Source: Variovorax sp. Root473 (lineage in GTDB: Bacteria; Pseudomonadota; Gammaproteobacteria; Burkholderiales; Burkholderiaceae_C). From it: 64,000 nt of DNA. Positions 1-7,395 of the stretch are shown here, in pieces. The stretch lies in contig NZ_LMEV01000019.1 in NCBI RefSeq assembly GCF_001426505.1, positions 154,639-218,638 of the forward strand. The letters are read 5' to 3'. Made by a program: the position numbers and the translations under genes. Below the pieces are notes generated by a model. It ran no database searches. It was not told the DNA's origin and saw only the letters and a program-made list of their open reading frames with translations. The stretch's first letter is position 1. Each line of letters starts with the position of its first letter.

Positions 1-1148
1 GTCGACGGCAGGCCCGGGATCGGCGTGCTGAGGAACGCGGTGTTGCCCGAGGGCGGCGGGTTGCCGTTGGTGCCCAGGCCGCCGAGCATGAACGCCGTCA
101 GCATGTAGTCCTGCTTCGTCTTGCCGTAGCGGGTGGTGTTGCGCAGCGTGATGTCGGGCGTGAAGTCGTGCTCCACGCGCGCGGTGAACATGTCGGCCGT
201 CACCTTGTTGAAGTCGTACGCGGTGCCGTAGAAGTTCTTCGGATCGACCGGTGCTGCAAAGTTCAGGAAGCTGCGCCGACGTGCGCCGAGGGCGACCGGA
301 TCGGGGTTCGAATAACTGGGCAGGCCGATGGTCGGCACGCCGCCATCGGGCACGTTGTCCTGGTCGACGTGCAGGTAGTCGAAGTAGAAGCGCGTGGGCG
401 AGTTCAGGCCGAGCGCGAGCGACGGTGCAATGGCGGTGCGCTTGTTCTTCACGAAATCGCGGCCGGGCACGCCCGCGTCTTCCATCGCTGCATTCAGGCG
501 GAAGGCGGCGCCAATGCCGTTGGCGCCGCTGAGCGACTTGTTCCAGTCGATGCTGCCGCGCTTGTAGTCGGCGCTGCCGAAACCGAGCGAGCCGAGGAAG
601 CTGTCTTCGAGCTTCGGCTTCTTGGTAACGAGGTTGATGTAGCCGGTGGGCGAGGTGCGGCCCACATCGGTGCCCGACGGGCCCTTCACAACCTCGACCT
701 GCTCGATGTTGAACATGTCGCGCGAGACCGAGCCCAGATCGCGGATGCCGTCCACGAAGATGCTGCTGGAGCTGTCGAAGCCGCGCATGAAGACGGCGTC
801 GCCGGTGTTCGTGTTGCCGTTCTCGCCCAGGAAGAAGGTGCCGACGCCGGCGGTGTTGCGCAGCGCTTCGGTGAGCGTGGTCGCGCCCTGTTCGCGAATG
901 ATCTGTTCCTTGATCACCTGGATCGTCTGCGGCGTGTTCACCAGCGGGGCAGTGAACTTCGGGTTGGCCGAGGTGTCGGCCTTGTAGTCGGCGGCGTTCG
1001 AATCCTGCACCCGGACTTCAGGCAGAGCCCGCCCGGTCTGGGCAAAGGCGGCGGGGGCTGCAATGGCCAGCAGCGTGGCTGCGGCGGCCCCCGACAGGTG
1101 AGGAACGGCGCGTGCGACGGCGTGTTTGCGGCTCTTGATATAGGCCAT
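1..1148 (-). CDS. fiu: Fiu-like TonB-dependent siderophore receptor (N-terminal part, cut by window edge)
   Basis: Outer-membrane receptor that imports ferric siderophores, probably catecholate types, using TonB energy. About 382 residues are present; the C-terminal barrel lies beyond base 1. A signal peptide ends near residue 36 (APAAFA). The plug domain follows, with the wording VEVVKGPSGTDVGR and the stretch GDAVFMRGFDSSSSIFVDG, which resembles E. coli Fiu closely as I remember it. The start is the ATG at 1148. A Fur-like site lies about 130 bases upstream, so the gene is probably iron-repressed and has its own promoter separate from the reductase operon upstream. Substrate is inferred from family resemblance only. 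Confidence 0.9.
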   Translation of the reverse strand, partial: MAYIKSRKHAVARAVPHLSGAAAATLLAIAAPAAFAQTGRALPEVRVQDSNAADYKADTSANPKFTAPLVNTPQTIQVIKEQIIREQGATTLTEALRNTAGVGTFFLGENGNTNTGDAVFMRGFDSSSSIFVDGIRDLGSVSRDMFNIEQVEVVKGPSGTDVGRTSPTGYINLVTKKPKLEDSFLGSLGFGSADYKRGSIDWNKSLSGANGIGAAFRLNAAMEDAGVPGRDFVKNKRTAIAPSLALGLNSPTRFYFDYLHVDQDNVPDGGVPTIGLPSYSNPDPVALGARRRSFLNFAAPVDPKNFYGTAYDFNKVTADMFTARVEHDFTPDITLRNTTRYGKTKQDYMLTAFMLGGLGTNGNPPPSGNTAFLSTPIPGLPS

Positions 1149-1278
1149 GTTGTTTTCTCCAGAAAGGGCGGGCGGGCAGAGCTCGACTGGCTGGGTCCGG
1201 GCGACGCACTCTCGGGGAGAAAAGAACGGCAAGACTGGCTGGGTGAGCTGATTTGCGAAGGGGCTCTTGCAAATTGAT

Positions 1279-1297
1279 GCAAATGATATTGCTTCTC
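1279..1297 (-). promoter_or_regulatory. Fur-box-like site upstream of the siderophore receptor
   Basis: On the minus strand this reads GAGAAGCAATATCATTTGC. By eye it matches the classical 19-base Fur consensus at 12 of 19 positions. It sits in an AT-rich pocket between the reductase gene and the receptor start, where an iron-regulated promoter is expected. The rest of the 238-base gap (1149-1386) shows no gene. Confidence 0.55.
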
Positions 1298-1386
1298 AAT
1301 ACCTGGGTGTTAAGAAGCGTGGGCCTAAGCCGAAAGTTGTGGCCAATCCGTTGCCGGGACGCAACTGCTGGAGCTGCCCGAGCCGT

Positions 1387-2751
1387 TCAGTAGACGTCGC
1401 GGCGGTAGCGCCCGCTGGCCGACAGCTCGGCCCACAGATCGTTGCCAGCGATCTGCCGCAGCGCCGCGTCGACGCCCGACGCCATGCCCTGCAGGCTGCC
1501 GCAGACATAGATGGCGGCGCCATCGCGCAGCCAGGCCTGCATCGCGTCGCCCACCTGCAGCAGGCGGTGCTGCACATAGAAGCGTTCGGCCTGGTCGCGC
1601 GAGAACACCATGTCGAGCCGGGCGAGCGTGCCGTCGGCCTGCCAGGCTTCGATTTCCTGGCGGCAGAGGAAGTCGTGGGCGGACTGGCGCTCGCCGAACA
1701 CGAGCCAGTTGTCCTTGTGGCCAGCGGCGGCGCGTGCGCGCAGATGAGCGCGCAGGCCGGCCAGTCCGGTGCCGTTGCCAATCAGGATCAGCGGACGGTT
1801 CTCGTTGCCCTCGAGCCGGAAGCCGCGGTGCGGCCGCAGGCGCAGCGCGACGGAGTCGCCGACCGAGAGCGTCGAGGTGAGCAGGCCCGACGCGGCGCCC
1901 ATCGAGCCGTCGGGATGCTGCTCCTGCCGCACGAGCAGCTGCAGTTCGCCGTCGACGGGCAGGGAAGCGATCGAGTAGTCGCGCGGTCGCGCCGGATCCG
2001 TCGCGACGGCGACCTGCACCAGATCGCCAGAGGTCCAATGCGGCAGGGCGCCGGCTTGCAGCGTCAGGCCGAGGTGGAAGACCGGGCCGCCCGTGCTGCC
2101 GGCGTTGAGCAGTTCACGCCGCGTGAGCTTCCACGGCGCGAAGTTCGCGGGAGCGTCCTCGATGTCGTCTGGCGCGTCACCCCAGCGGGCGTGCCAATCG
2201 GCGAGCGCGGCGGGGTCGCTGTTGTCGACCTCGATGGGGTCGAAGTCGCGCACGGCGCCGGCTGTGTGAAGCCACGCATCGAGCGCGCGGCCGAAGCCGC
2301 AGAAGTGGGCGTACTGGCGGTCGCCCAGCGCCAGCACGGCGTAGCGCAGTGAAGGCAGTGCCAGCGGCGCGCCCATCACCCGCTCGGCGAACACGCTGGC
2401 GCCGTCGGGCGCATCGCCCTCGCCGTAGGTGCTGGCCACGAAGACGGCGCGACGGGCCGAGGCCAGCGTGGCGCCGTCGAGGGCGTTGAGGGCCATCACG
2501 CGCACTGCCGTGCCTGCCGCGCGCAGCCGTCGCGCGGTCTGCCAGGCGATGGTTTCCGCCTGGCCGGTCTGGCTGGCGAACAGCACGAGGGTGGGCGAGG
2601 CCTGTGCGCCGTCACCGGCCGACAGCGCCGCGGCTTCGCGGGCGGCCGTGGCGTGCAGCCGCCGCTGGCGTGCGTAGATGCCCAGACACAGCGCGGCATA
2701 GGCCGCGACCGTCGCGCTGGCGCCCAGCGCACGCCACAGGGTCTCGGTCAT
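1387..2751 (-). CDS. Membrane-anchored flavodoxin/FNR-type reductase (sulfite-reductase-alpha-like)
   Basis: 454-residue diflavin reductase, expected to move electrons from NAD(P)H through FAD and FMN. One N-terminal membrane segment spans about residues 10-26 and is followed by RQRRLH, which places the catalytic part in the cytoplasm. The flavodoxin domain starts near residue 54 (SQTGQAE at 60-66, STYGEGDAPDG near 107-117). The FNR half has RDYS at 257-260, GNGTGLAGLR at 325-334, FGER at 352-355 and a C-terminal YVCGSLQGMA. The start ATG at 2751 overlaps the apbE stop as ATGA, indicating translational coupling. Context suggests it feeds electrons to the PepSY and DUF2271 proteins for ferric-siderophore reduction. 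The physiological acceptor is inferred. Confidence 0.85.
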   Translation of the reverse strand: MTETLWRALGASATVAAYAALCLGIYARQRRLHATAAREAAALSAGDGAQASPTLVLFASQTGQAETIAWQTARRLRAAGTAVRVMALNALDGATLASARRAVFVASTYGEGDAPDGASVFAERVMGAPLALPSLRYAVLALGDRQYAHFCGFGRALDAWLHTAGAVRDFDPIEVDNSDPAALADWHARWGDAPDDIEDAPANFAPWKLTRRELLNAGSTGGPVFHLGLTLQAGALPHWTSGDLVQVAVATDPARPRDYSIASLPVDGELQLLVRQEQHPDGSMGAASGLLTSTLSVGDSVALRLRPHRGFRLEGNENRPLILIGNGTGLAGLRAHLRARAAAGHKDNWLVFGERQSAHDFLCRQEIEAWQADGTLARLDMVFSRDQAERFYVQHRLLQVGDAMQAWLRDGAAIYVCGSLQGMASGVDAALRQIAGNDLWAELSASGRYRRDVY

Positions 2752-3758
2752 GCGCTCACCTGCGCCTGCCACGCGCGCGTGGCCTGCTCGGTGAACGACC
2801 CGTTGTCTGCGCGGCAGATGAACAGGGCCGCGATGTCGCGCTGCTGCGCGAAGGCCAGGCCCTCGTCGGGGCCGAGCACGGTCAGCACGGTGGCGAGCGC
2901 ATCCGCCTGCATGCACTGCGGATGCAGCACGGTGACGCTGGCCAGCGCATGCGCCACGGGTTCGCCATCGCGCGGATCGATGGTGTGCGACCAGCTGCGG
3001 CCTTCGAGCGCGCGCCGATGCCAACGGTCGCCCGAGGTGGCCACGGCCATGTCGGCCAGGGCGATGCGTTGCGGGGGCGGCATCTCGGTGTCGACCTGCA
3101 CCTGCCACGGCGCGCCGCCAGGCCGCCGGCCGATGCCGCGCAGCTCGCCGCCGATCTCGAACAGCAGGTCGGTGAGGCCGAGCGCGCGCAGCGCGTCGAC
3201 GCCGTGGTCCACCGCGAAGCCCTTGGCGATACCCGAGAGATCGAGCTGCACGCCGCCGGGCTGCAGCAGCGTGTGATCGGCCTCATCGAATGTCAGTCGT
3301 TGCCAGCCGACGTGCGAGTGGATCGCGGCCAGCGCATCGGGCGAGGGCAGGGCGCTGTCCTGCGCCGCCGCGGGGCCGAAGCCCCAGCGCGCCACCAATG
3401 CGCCAACTGTCGGATCGATCGCACCGCCGCTGGCCTGCGCCCACGCGAGGGCGCACTGCATCACCTGCGCGAACTCCGCCGGCAGCGCATGGCGCGAACC
3501 GGCGGGCGCGGCGTTGAAGCGGCTGATGAGGGAGTCGGGCTCCCAATGGCTCATCTGCGCGATCACGCGCGCGAGCGCCGCTTCGACCGCCTCGCGCACC
3601 TGCGTGAGCGGCAGCATCTGCGGGTTGTCGAAGCGCAGCGACCAGGTCGTGCCCATCGTCTGCCCGCCGAGCTGCTGAAGGCTGGCGGGATCGGCGCGGC
3701 GGGGGACGGCCGCGTTGGCGTAGCCGCCCGCGCGCCAGGTGCTGAAGGAAAGGCCCAA
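2748..3758 (-). CDS. apbE: FAD:protein FMN transferase (ApbE family)
   Basis: ApbE enzymes use FAD to attach FMN covalently to Ser or Thr in Dxx(S/T)GA(T/S) motifs of extracytoplasmic redox proteins. The 336-residue product has the family's QTMGTTW near its N-terminus, DLSGIAKGFAVD in the centre, FEIGGELRGIG and HTIDPRDGEPV. A matching target motif occurs in the DUF2271 protein two genes upstream, so the substrate may be encoded in the same operon. The start is uncertain: the frame opens with TTG at 3758, without a clear ribosome site, and the first ATG is the Met of QTMGTTW near residue 35. No convincing signal peptide is visible with either start. Confidence 0.88.
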   Translation of the reverse strand: MGLSFSTWRAGGYANAAVPRRADPASLQQLGGQTMGTTWSLRFDNPQMLPLTQVREAVEAALARVIAQMSHWEPDSLISRFNAAPAGSRHALPAEFAQVMQCALAWAQASGGAIDPTVGALVARWGFGPAAAQDSALPSPDALAAIHSHVGWQRLTFDEADHTLLQPGGVQLDLSGIAKGFAVDHGVDALRALGLTDLLFEIGGELRGIGRRPGGAPWQVQVDTEMPPPQRIALADMAVATSGDRWHRRALEGRSWSHTIDPRDGEPVAHALASVTVLHPQCMQADALATVLTVLGPDEGLAFAQQRDIAALFICRADNGSFTEQATRAWQAQVSA

Positions 3759-3772
3759 GGAAGAACGCAGGG

Positions 3773-4582
3773 TCAGGGCATCACTTCCAGGGTGGCCGCG
3801 TAGCTCAGGCGGCGTTCCTTGGCCTGCGGCACGGTGGTCTTGCCGTCCTTGGTGCTGGCGTCGAGCCAGTACATGCCGGCGCTCGGCCAGGTCACGCTGA
3901 ACTGGCCCTTGTCGTCGGTCTTGAGCTTGAGTTCGTCGAGCTTGTCGCGGTACTGGGTGTTGCCGGCGGTCACGGTCACTTCGAGGTCCTTGGCGGGCTT
4001 GCCGTCCAGGTGCAGCGTGAAGGTGGCTTTCTCGCCCTTGGCGAGGTCGGTCGGGCTGCCGGCGGCGATCAGCTCCAGGCCCTGGCCGATGGGCTTGAGC
4101 GCCGAGGGCTTGCCGACGGTCACGAAGGTCTCGATGCGGCCGGCCGACTGGGTGATGGTCACGTCCTGCGCGTCGGCCGGGATTTCCTTGGCGATGGTCT
4201 CGGCCGTGCCGCGGGCGCGCTTGTTCTGGCCCGTGGCCTTGTCCTTCCAGGCGGCGAACGCGCCGTTGTTGACCACCGCGATGCGGTAGGTGCCCGGCTG
4301 CGCGACGTTCACGTCGAACACGTTGCGCAGCTTGAGCTTGGCTTCGGATTCAGGCTTCACTGCGCTGCCGTCGGGGGCGGTGATCTGCAGGCCGTCCAGG
4401 CGCAGCGGCGCGTGGTTGGCGACGAACAGGTCGTTCGACACGGCGGCGTCGACGCTCACGGTGTCGGCCTTGGACAGCACGGTGGTCGAGGGCAGCAGCC
4501 AGGCGTTGTGCGCCTGGGTCACGGAAGCAACGGCCGAAAGGGCGAGGGCGAGGCCGGCGGCGCGCAGGGTGAAGCGGGTCAT
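3773..4582 (-). CDS. DUF4198 family periplasmic protein
   Basis: 269-residue exported protein. A signal peptide ends at about residue 24 (SVTQA), so the mature protein would begin with histidine (HNAWLLP), a feature typical of this family and suggestive of metal binding. The rest looks like tandem beta-sandwich domains: an N-terminal part to about residue 120 and a C-terminal transthyretin-like part with GKPAKDLEVTVTAGNT and GQFSVTWPSAGMYWLDA. It lies between the DUF2271 gene and apbE in the iron-reductase operon. DUF4198 proteins occur next to TonB receptors and metal uptake systems; the precise role is unknown. A metal or siderophore chaperone role is inference only. Confidence 0.8.
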   Translation of the reverse strand: MTRFTLRAAGLALALSAVASVTQAHNAWLLPSTTVLSKADTVSVDAAVSNDLFVANHAPLRLDGLQITAPDGSAVKPESEAKLKLRNVFDVNVAQPGTYRIAVVNNGAFAAWKDKATGQNKRARGTAETIAKEIPADAQDVTITQSAGRIETFVTVGKPSALKPIGQGLELIAAGSPTDLAKGEKATFTLHLDGKPAKDLEVTVTAGNTQYRDKLDELKLKTDDKGQFSVTWPSAGMYWLDASTKDGKTTVPQAKERRLSYAATLEVMP

Positions 4583-4623
4583 GGTGGTCCTTGGAATGAG
4601 AGAGGGGGCGGATCGGTCGGAAG

Positions 4624-5157
4624 TCAGGGCTTGAGTTCGAGCTTGATTTCGCCGAGCTCTTCCTTGCCGGCCGCGACCGGTTGTGCGGCGGCGGTGGGCG
4701 GCCACTGGAACGGGATGGTCACGACCTCGCGGCCGCCGACTTCACGGGCGGCTTCCACCACCAGCTTGTAGGCGCCGGGCGCGAGCTTGGGCATGGCGCC
4801 CGTGCCTTCGGTGAAGCTCAGCTGGTGCTTGCCGGCGGGCTTGGTGGCACCGGTCACACCATCGACCGGCACGGCCAGTTCGCGGCCACCACGGCGCCAC
4901 CACTGGCGCATGTCCTTGAGCCACTTGGTGCCTTCACCCTCGGGGTTGTTGGTCTTGGTGCGCACGTCGTACCAGACGGCCAGCGTGCCGGCCATCGTGT
5001 TGTCGGCGCGTTCGATCCAGGTCGCCACGTAGGGGCGGTGGTACTCCGACACATTGAGCCGGGGGATCTCGATGTTGACCGACAGGCCGGCGGCGATGGC
5101 CGGGGCCCCGAACAGCGCCGATAGGGCGATCGGTGCGAGCGAGTAGCGAAGGTGCAC
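4624..5157 (-). CDS. DUF2271 periplasmic protein with an ApbE flavinylation motif
   Basis: 177-residue exported protein. I chose the GTG start at 5157 because the ribosome site AAGAGG sits seven bases upstream on the minus strand; a signal peptide follows and ends near residue 23 (AIAAG). Residues 99-105 read DGVTGAT, which fits the ApbE target consensus Dxx(S/T)GA(T/S), making Thr102 the predicted FMN attachment site. Other visible blocks are YVATWIERADN and WLKDMRQWWRRGGREL. It lies 65 bases after the PepSY gene and 41 bases before the DUF4198 gene, in the same operon as apbE. It is probably a periplasmic flavoprotein electron carrier. The family assignment is firm; the cofactor is inferred from the motif. 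Confidence 0.82.
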   Translation of the reverse strand: MHLRYSLAPIALSALFGAPAIAAGLSVNIEIPRLNVSEYHRPYVATWIERADNTMAGTLAVWYDVRTKTNNPEGEGTKWLKDMRQWWRRGGRELAVPVDGVTGATKPAGKHQLSFTEGTGAMPKLAPGAYKLVVEAAREVGGREVVTIPFQWPPTAAAQPVAAGKEELGEIKLELKP

Positions 5158-5222
5158 GGGAAAACCTCTTTCTTCCTGAATCAGCAAAGGCAACGCACCG
5201 GCCGATCCGTTGATCGGACCGG

Positions 5223-5870
5223 TCAGTGAATGAACAGCAACGCGAGCAGCGCCGGCACCACCAGCCCCATGCCCACCATGGGCCAGGTGAAGGGGCGGTT
5301 GCCTGCATGCATCTTGAGAATGAACAGCCCGGTGACCGAGAAGACCAGCGTGGCGGCCGCGAAGATGTCGATGAACCAGCTCCAGGCCGTGCCGGTGTTG
5401 CGGCCCTTGTGCAGGTCGTTGAAGTAGGAGAGCCAACCGCGGTCGGTGCGCTCGTACTCGACCTCGCCCTCGGGCAGACTCAGGCGCAGCCAGGCGTCGC
5501 CGCCTGGGCGGGGGAGAGAGAGGTAGATTTCGTCGTCCGACCACTCGGCCTCGCGGTCGGCGGTGTCGATGTCCCATTGCTTGCGCAACCACGCTTGCAG
5601 TTCGGCGGGCAGCGGGGCCTTGCCCTGCTGGGCCTTGGCGCCGGGCAGCTGTTGTTCGAGGCGGGCGCGCAGCGCGTCGTCGACGGTGCCGTTGTGCGTG
5701 GTGACGACCGGCTTGGCCTCGATCTGCCCCGCGTGGTTGAGCGTGAAGCCCGTGACGCTGAACAGGATCATCCCGACGAGACAGATGGCGGAACTGACCC
5801 AATGCCACTCGTGGAGGGTCTTGAGCCAGTAGGCGCGGCGGCGGTTGTCGGAACGGGCGGGGGCAGTCAT
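5223..5870 (-). CDS. PepSY-associated transmembrane protein (probable haem/electron-transfer subunit)
   Basis: 215-residue inner-membrane protein and first gene of the iron-reductase operon. Membrane segments lie near residues 25-45, 165-187 and 193-213, with a long periplasmic loop between the first two. Histidines cluster at the membrane faces: LHEWHW (20 and 23), LNHAG (46), DLHKGRN and KMHAGN. That pattern is typical of PepSY_TM proteins thought to carry b-type haem. Such proteins, often with a flavodoxin reductase, are linked to ferric-siderophore reduction at the inner membrane (PiuB/FoxB type). Expected role: pass electrons from the cytoplasmic reductase to the periplasmic DUF2271 protein. 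A Fur-like site lies just upstream. Confidence 0.82.
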   Translation of the reverse strand: MTAPARSDNRRRAYWLKTLHEWHWVSSAICLVGMILFSVTGFTLNHAGQIEAKPVVTTHNGTVDDALRARLEQQLPGAKAQQGKAPLPAELQAWLRKQWDIDTADREAEWSDDEIYLSLPRPGGDAWLRLSLPEGEVEYERTDRGWLSYFNDLHKGRNTGTAWSWFIDIFAAATLVFSVTGLFILKMHAGNRPFTWPMVGMGLVVPALLALLFIH

Positions 5871-5892
5871 CGAAAGCGCGAATTGTAGACGC

Positions 5893-5915
5893 GCAAATGA
5901 GAATGACTGCTATTC
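5893..5915 (-). promoter_or_regulatory. Fur-box-like site upstream of the PepSY operon
   Basis: The sequence includes the dyad GAAT-n7-ATTC (5901-5915), flanked by GCAAATGA, in an AT-rich patch 23-45 bases upstream of the PepSY start. It is a weak partial match to the Fur consensus (about 11 of 19 in the best register). Its position at the head of an iron operon, with the similar site at 1279-1297, supports iron control. Confidence 0.4.
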
Positions 5916-5946
5916 AGTGGAGATGAAGTTAAGTAAAGAGGAATAA

Positions 5947-5970
5947 AAAACGGGGCCGAAGCCCCGTTTT
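5947..5970. terminator. Bidirectional intrinsic terminator after bfr
   Basis: Hairpin AAAACGGGGC-CGAA-GCCCCGTTTT with A and T tracts on both sides. On the minus strand it follows the bfr stop (6004) by about 33 bases and separates bfr transcription from the PepSY operon. Confidence 0.85.
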
Positions 5971-6003
5971 GTTTGCAATGTGGCGAAAGCGCTAGCGCTG
6001 GGC

Positions 6004-6480
6004 TTACTCGAGTTCGCCCATCTGCGACTGCAGGTAGTTTTGCAGGCCGACGCGGTCGATCAGGTCGATCTGCGTCTCGAGGAAGTCGATGTGCTCCTCG
6101 GTGTCGTCCAGGATCTCCTGCAGCAGGTCGCGCGAGACATAGTCGCGCACCGATTCGCAATGCGCGATGCCGTCCTTGATGGTCGCTTGCGCACCGGTTT
6201 CGGCGCCGAGGTCGCAGCGCAGCAGTTCGGGCACGTCTTCGCCGATGTTCAGCTTGCCCAGGTCCTGCAGGTTGGGCAGGCCGTCGAGCATGAAGATGCG
6301 GTCCATGAGCTTGTCGGCGTGCTTCATCTCGCCGATGGATTCCTCGTATTCCTTCTTTGCCAGCTTGTCCAGGCCCCAGTGCTTGAGCATGCGGTAGTGG
6401 AGAAAGTACTGGTTGATGGCAGTCAGCTCGTTCTTGAGTTGCGCCTGCAGGTGTTCGATGACTTTGGGGTCGCCCTTCAT
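6004..6480 (-). CDS. bfr: Bacterioferritin
   Basis: 158-residue haem-containing ferritin that oxidises Fe(II) and stores iron in a 24-subunit cage. The sequence opens MKGDPKVIEHLQ. Diiron ligands expected for the family are visible: Glu18 in NELTAINQYF, EESIGEMKHAD around residues 47-56, a Glu in the DLLQEILDDTEEH helix, and the final Glu-His pair. Met52 (in GEMKHAD) matches the haem-ligating Met of E. coli Bfr. Length equals the E. coli protein. It is transcribed alone and closed by the terminator at 5947-5970. No bfd gene adjoins it. Its position between iron-uptake and peroxide-defence genes fits handling of iron that would otherwise drive Fenton chemistry. Confidence 0.97.
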   Translation of the reverse strand: MKGDPKVIEHLQAQLKNELTAINQYFLHYRMLKHWGLDKLAKKEYEESIGEMKHADKLMDRIFMLDGLPNLQDLGKLNIGEDVPELLRCDLGAETGAQATIKDGIAHCESVRDYVSRDLLQEILDDTEEHIDFLETQIDLIDRVGLQNYLQSQMGELE

Positions 6481-6653
6481 GGTTCTTTTTCCTTATTCTG
6501 AAAGCGGTGATTGTCCGAGGGGAGAACAGGCACTTGCAAGCAAACCCATGCTGGGCCGGTCTGCATGCGTGTGATGGTGATACACGTTCGTATTGATCTG
6601 ACGCAAGCCGACGCGCGAGGCCATGGCAAACATAGGGGGTTCCAATACTTTCA

Positions 6654-6668
6654 ATAGTTGATATCTAT
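6654..6668 (+). promoter_or_regulatory. OxyR binding half-site upstream of ahpC
   Basis: ATAGTTGATATCTAT matches the OxyR half-site consensus ATAGnTnnnAnCTAT at every fixed position. It lies just upstream of and touching the -35 element of the ahpC promoter, the usual geometry for OxyR activation. The expected second half-site downstream (about 6676-6691) is degenerate. Confidence 0.75.
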
Positions 6669-6695
6669 TGAAAACTATATATTGGTAGTTATACT
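6668..6695 (+). promoter_or_regulatory. Sigma-70 promoter of ahpC
   Basis: A -35 element TTGAAA (6668-6673) and a -10 element TATACT (6690-6695) are separated by 16 bases. The start point would fall near 6702, giving a leader of about 40 bases before the ahpC ATG at 6743, which is preceded by the ribosome site AAGGA. Confidence 0.7.
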
Positions 6696-6742
6696 CATGG
6701 CTCGCACTTATTTTTGTCCAACCGAGCATCCAAGGAATCACC

Positions 6743-7306
6743 ATGTCCCTGATCAACACCGCAGTCCAACCCTTCAAGACCCAGGCCTACCTCAACGGCA
6801 AGTTCATCGATGTGTCCGACGAGACGCTCAAGGGCAAGTGGTCTGTGCTGATCTTCATGCCGGCAGCCTTCACCTTCAACTGCCCGACCGAAGTCGAAGA
6901 CGCGGCCGACCACTACCCCGAGTTCCAGAAGCTGGGTGCCGAGGTCTACATCGTGACCACCGACACGCACTTCTCGCACAAGGTCTGGCACGACACCTCG
7001 CCGGCGGTCGGCAAGGCCAAGTTCCCGCTGGTGGGCGACCCGACCCACACGCTGACCAACGCGTTCGGCGTGCACATTCCGGAAGAAGGCCTGGCACTGC
7101 GCGGCACCTTCGTGATCAACCCCGAAGGCATCATCAAGACCGCCGAAGTGCATTCCAACGAAATCGCCCGTGACGTCAAGGAAACCCTGCGCAAGCTGAA
7201 GGCAGCGGTCTACACCGCCGCGCACCCGAACGAAGTCTGCCCCGCCAAGTGGAATGACGGCGACAAGACCATCGCTCCGTCGTTCGATCTCGTCGGCAAG
7301 ATCTAA
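6743..7306 (+). CDS. ahpC: Alkyl hydroperoxide reductase subunit C (2-Cys peroxiredoxin)
   Basis: 187-residue typical 2-Cys peroxiredoxin that reduces hydrogen peroxide, organic peroxides and peroxynitrite in the cytoplasm. The peroxidatic Cys47 sits in TFNCPTEVED and the resolving Cys166 in EVCPAKW, matching enterobacterial AhpC. The C-terminal region with the YF-type helix is intact in length. It is paired with ahpF downstream, its dedicated disulfide reductase. Upstream are an OxyR site and a clear sigma-70 promoter. A terminator lies between ahpC and ahpF, so ahpC is probably made in excess over ahpF. Confidence 0.97.
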   Translation: MSLINTAVQPFKTQAYLNGKFIDVSDETLKGKWSVLIFMPAAFTFNCPTEVEDAADHYPEFQKLGAEVYIVTTDTHFSHKVWHDTSPAVGKAKFPLVGDPTHTLTNAFGVHIPEEGLALRGTFVINPEGIIKTAEVHSNEIARDVKETLRKLKAAVYTAAHPNEVCPAKWNDGDKTIAPSFDLVGKI

Positions 7307-7319
7307 GCGCCCCGCGCGA

Positions 7320-7353
7320 AAGCCCGGGCGCTCACGAGGCCCCGGGCTTTTTT
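7320..7353 (+). terminator. Intrinsic terminator or attenuator between ahpC and ahpF
   Basis: Stem AAGCCCGGG (7320-7328) pairs with CCCGGGCTT (7341-7349) and runs into a T6 tract. It should end most ahpC transcripts and lower ahpF expression relative to ahpC. Confidence 0.8.
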
Positions 7354-7364
7354 GTCCCGGTTTG

Positions 7365-7379
7365 ATAGTTTTCAGTTAT
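7365..7379 (+). promoter_or_regulatory. OxyR-like half-site just upstream of ahpF
   Basis: ATAGTTTTCAGTTAT matches ATAGnTnnnAnCTAT with one mismatch (T for C at position 12) and is part of a GATA-n9-TATC dyad. It ends only 16 bases before the ahpF ATG, so it cannot be a normal upstream activator site for that start unless the transcript is nearly leaderless. Confidence 0.4.
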
Positions 7380-7395
7380 CGAAAGAGAGTCCGCC

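Noticed and set aside
5893..6480. bfr as part of the PepSY iron operon
   Set aside because: A strong terminator (5947-5970) lies between them and the Fur-like site is downstream of it, so they are separate units.
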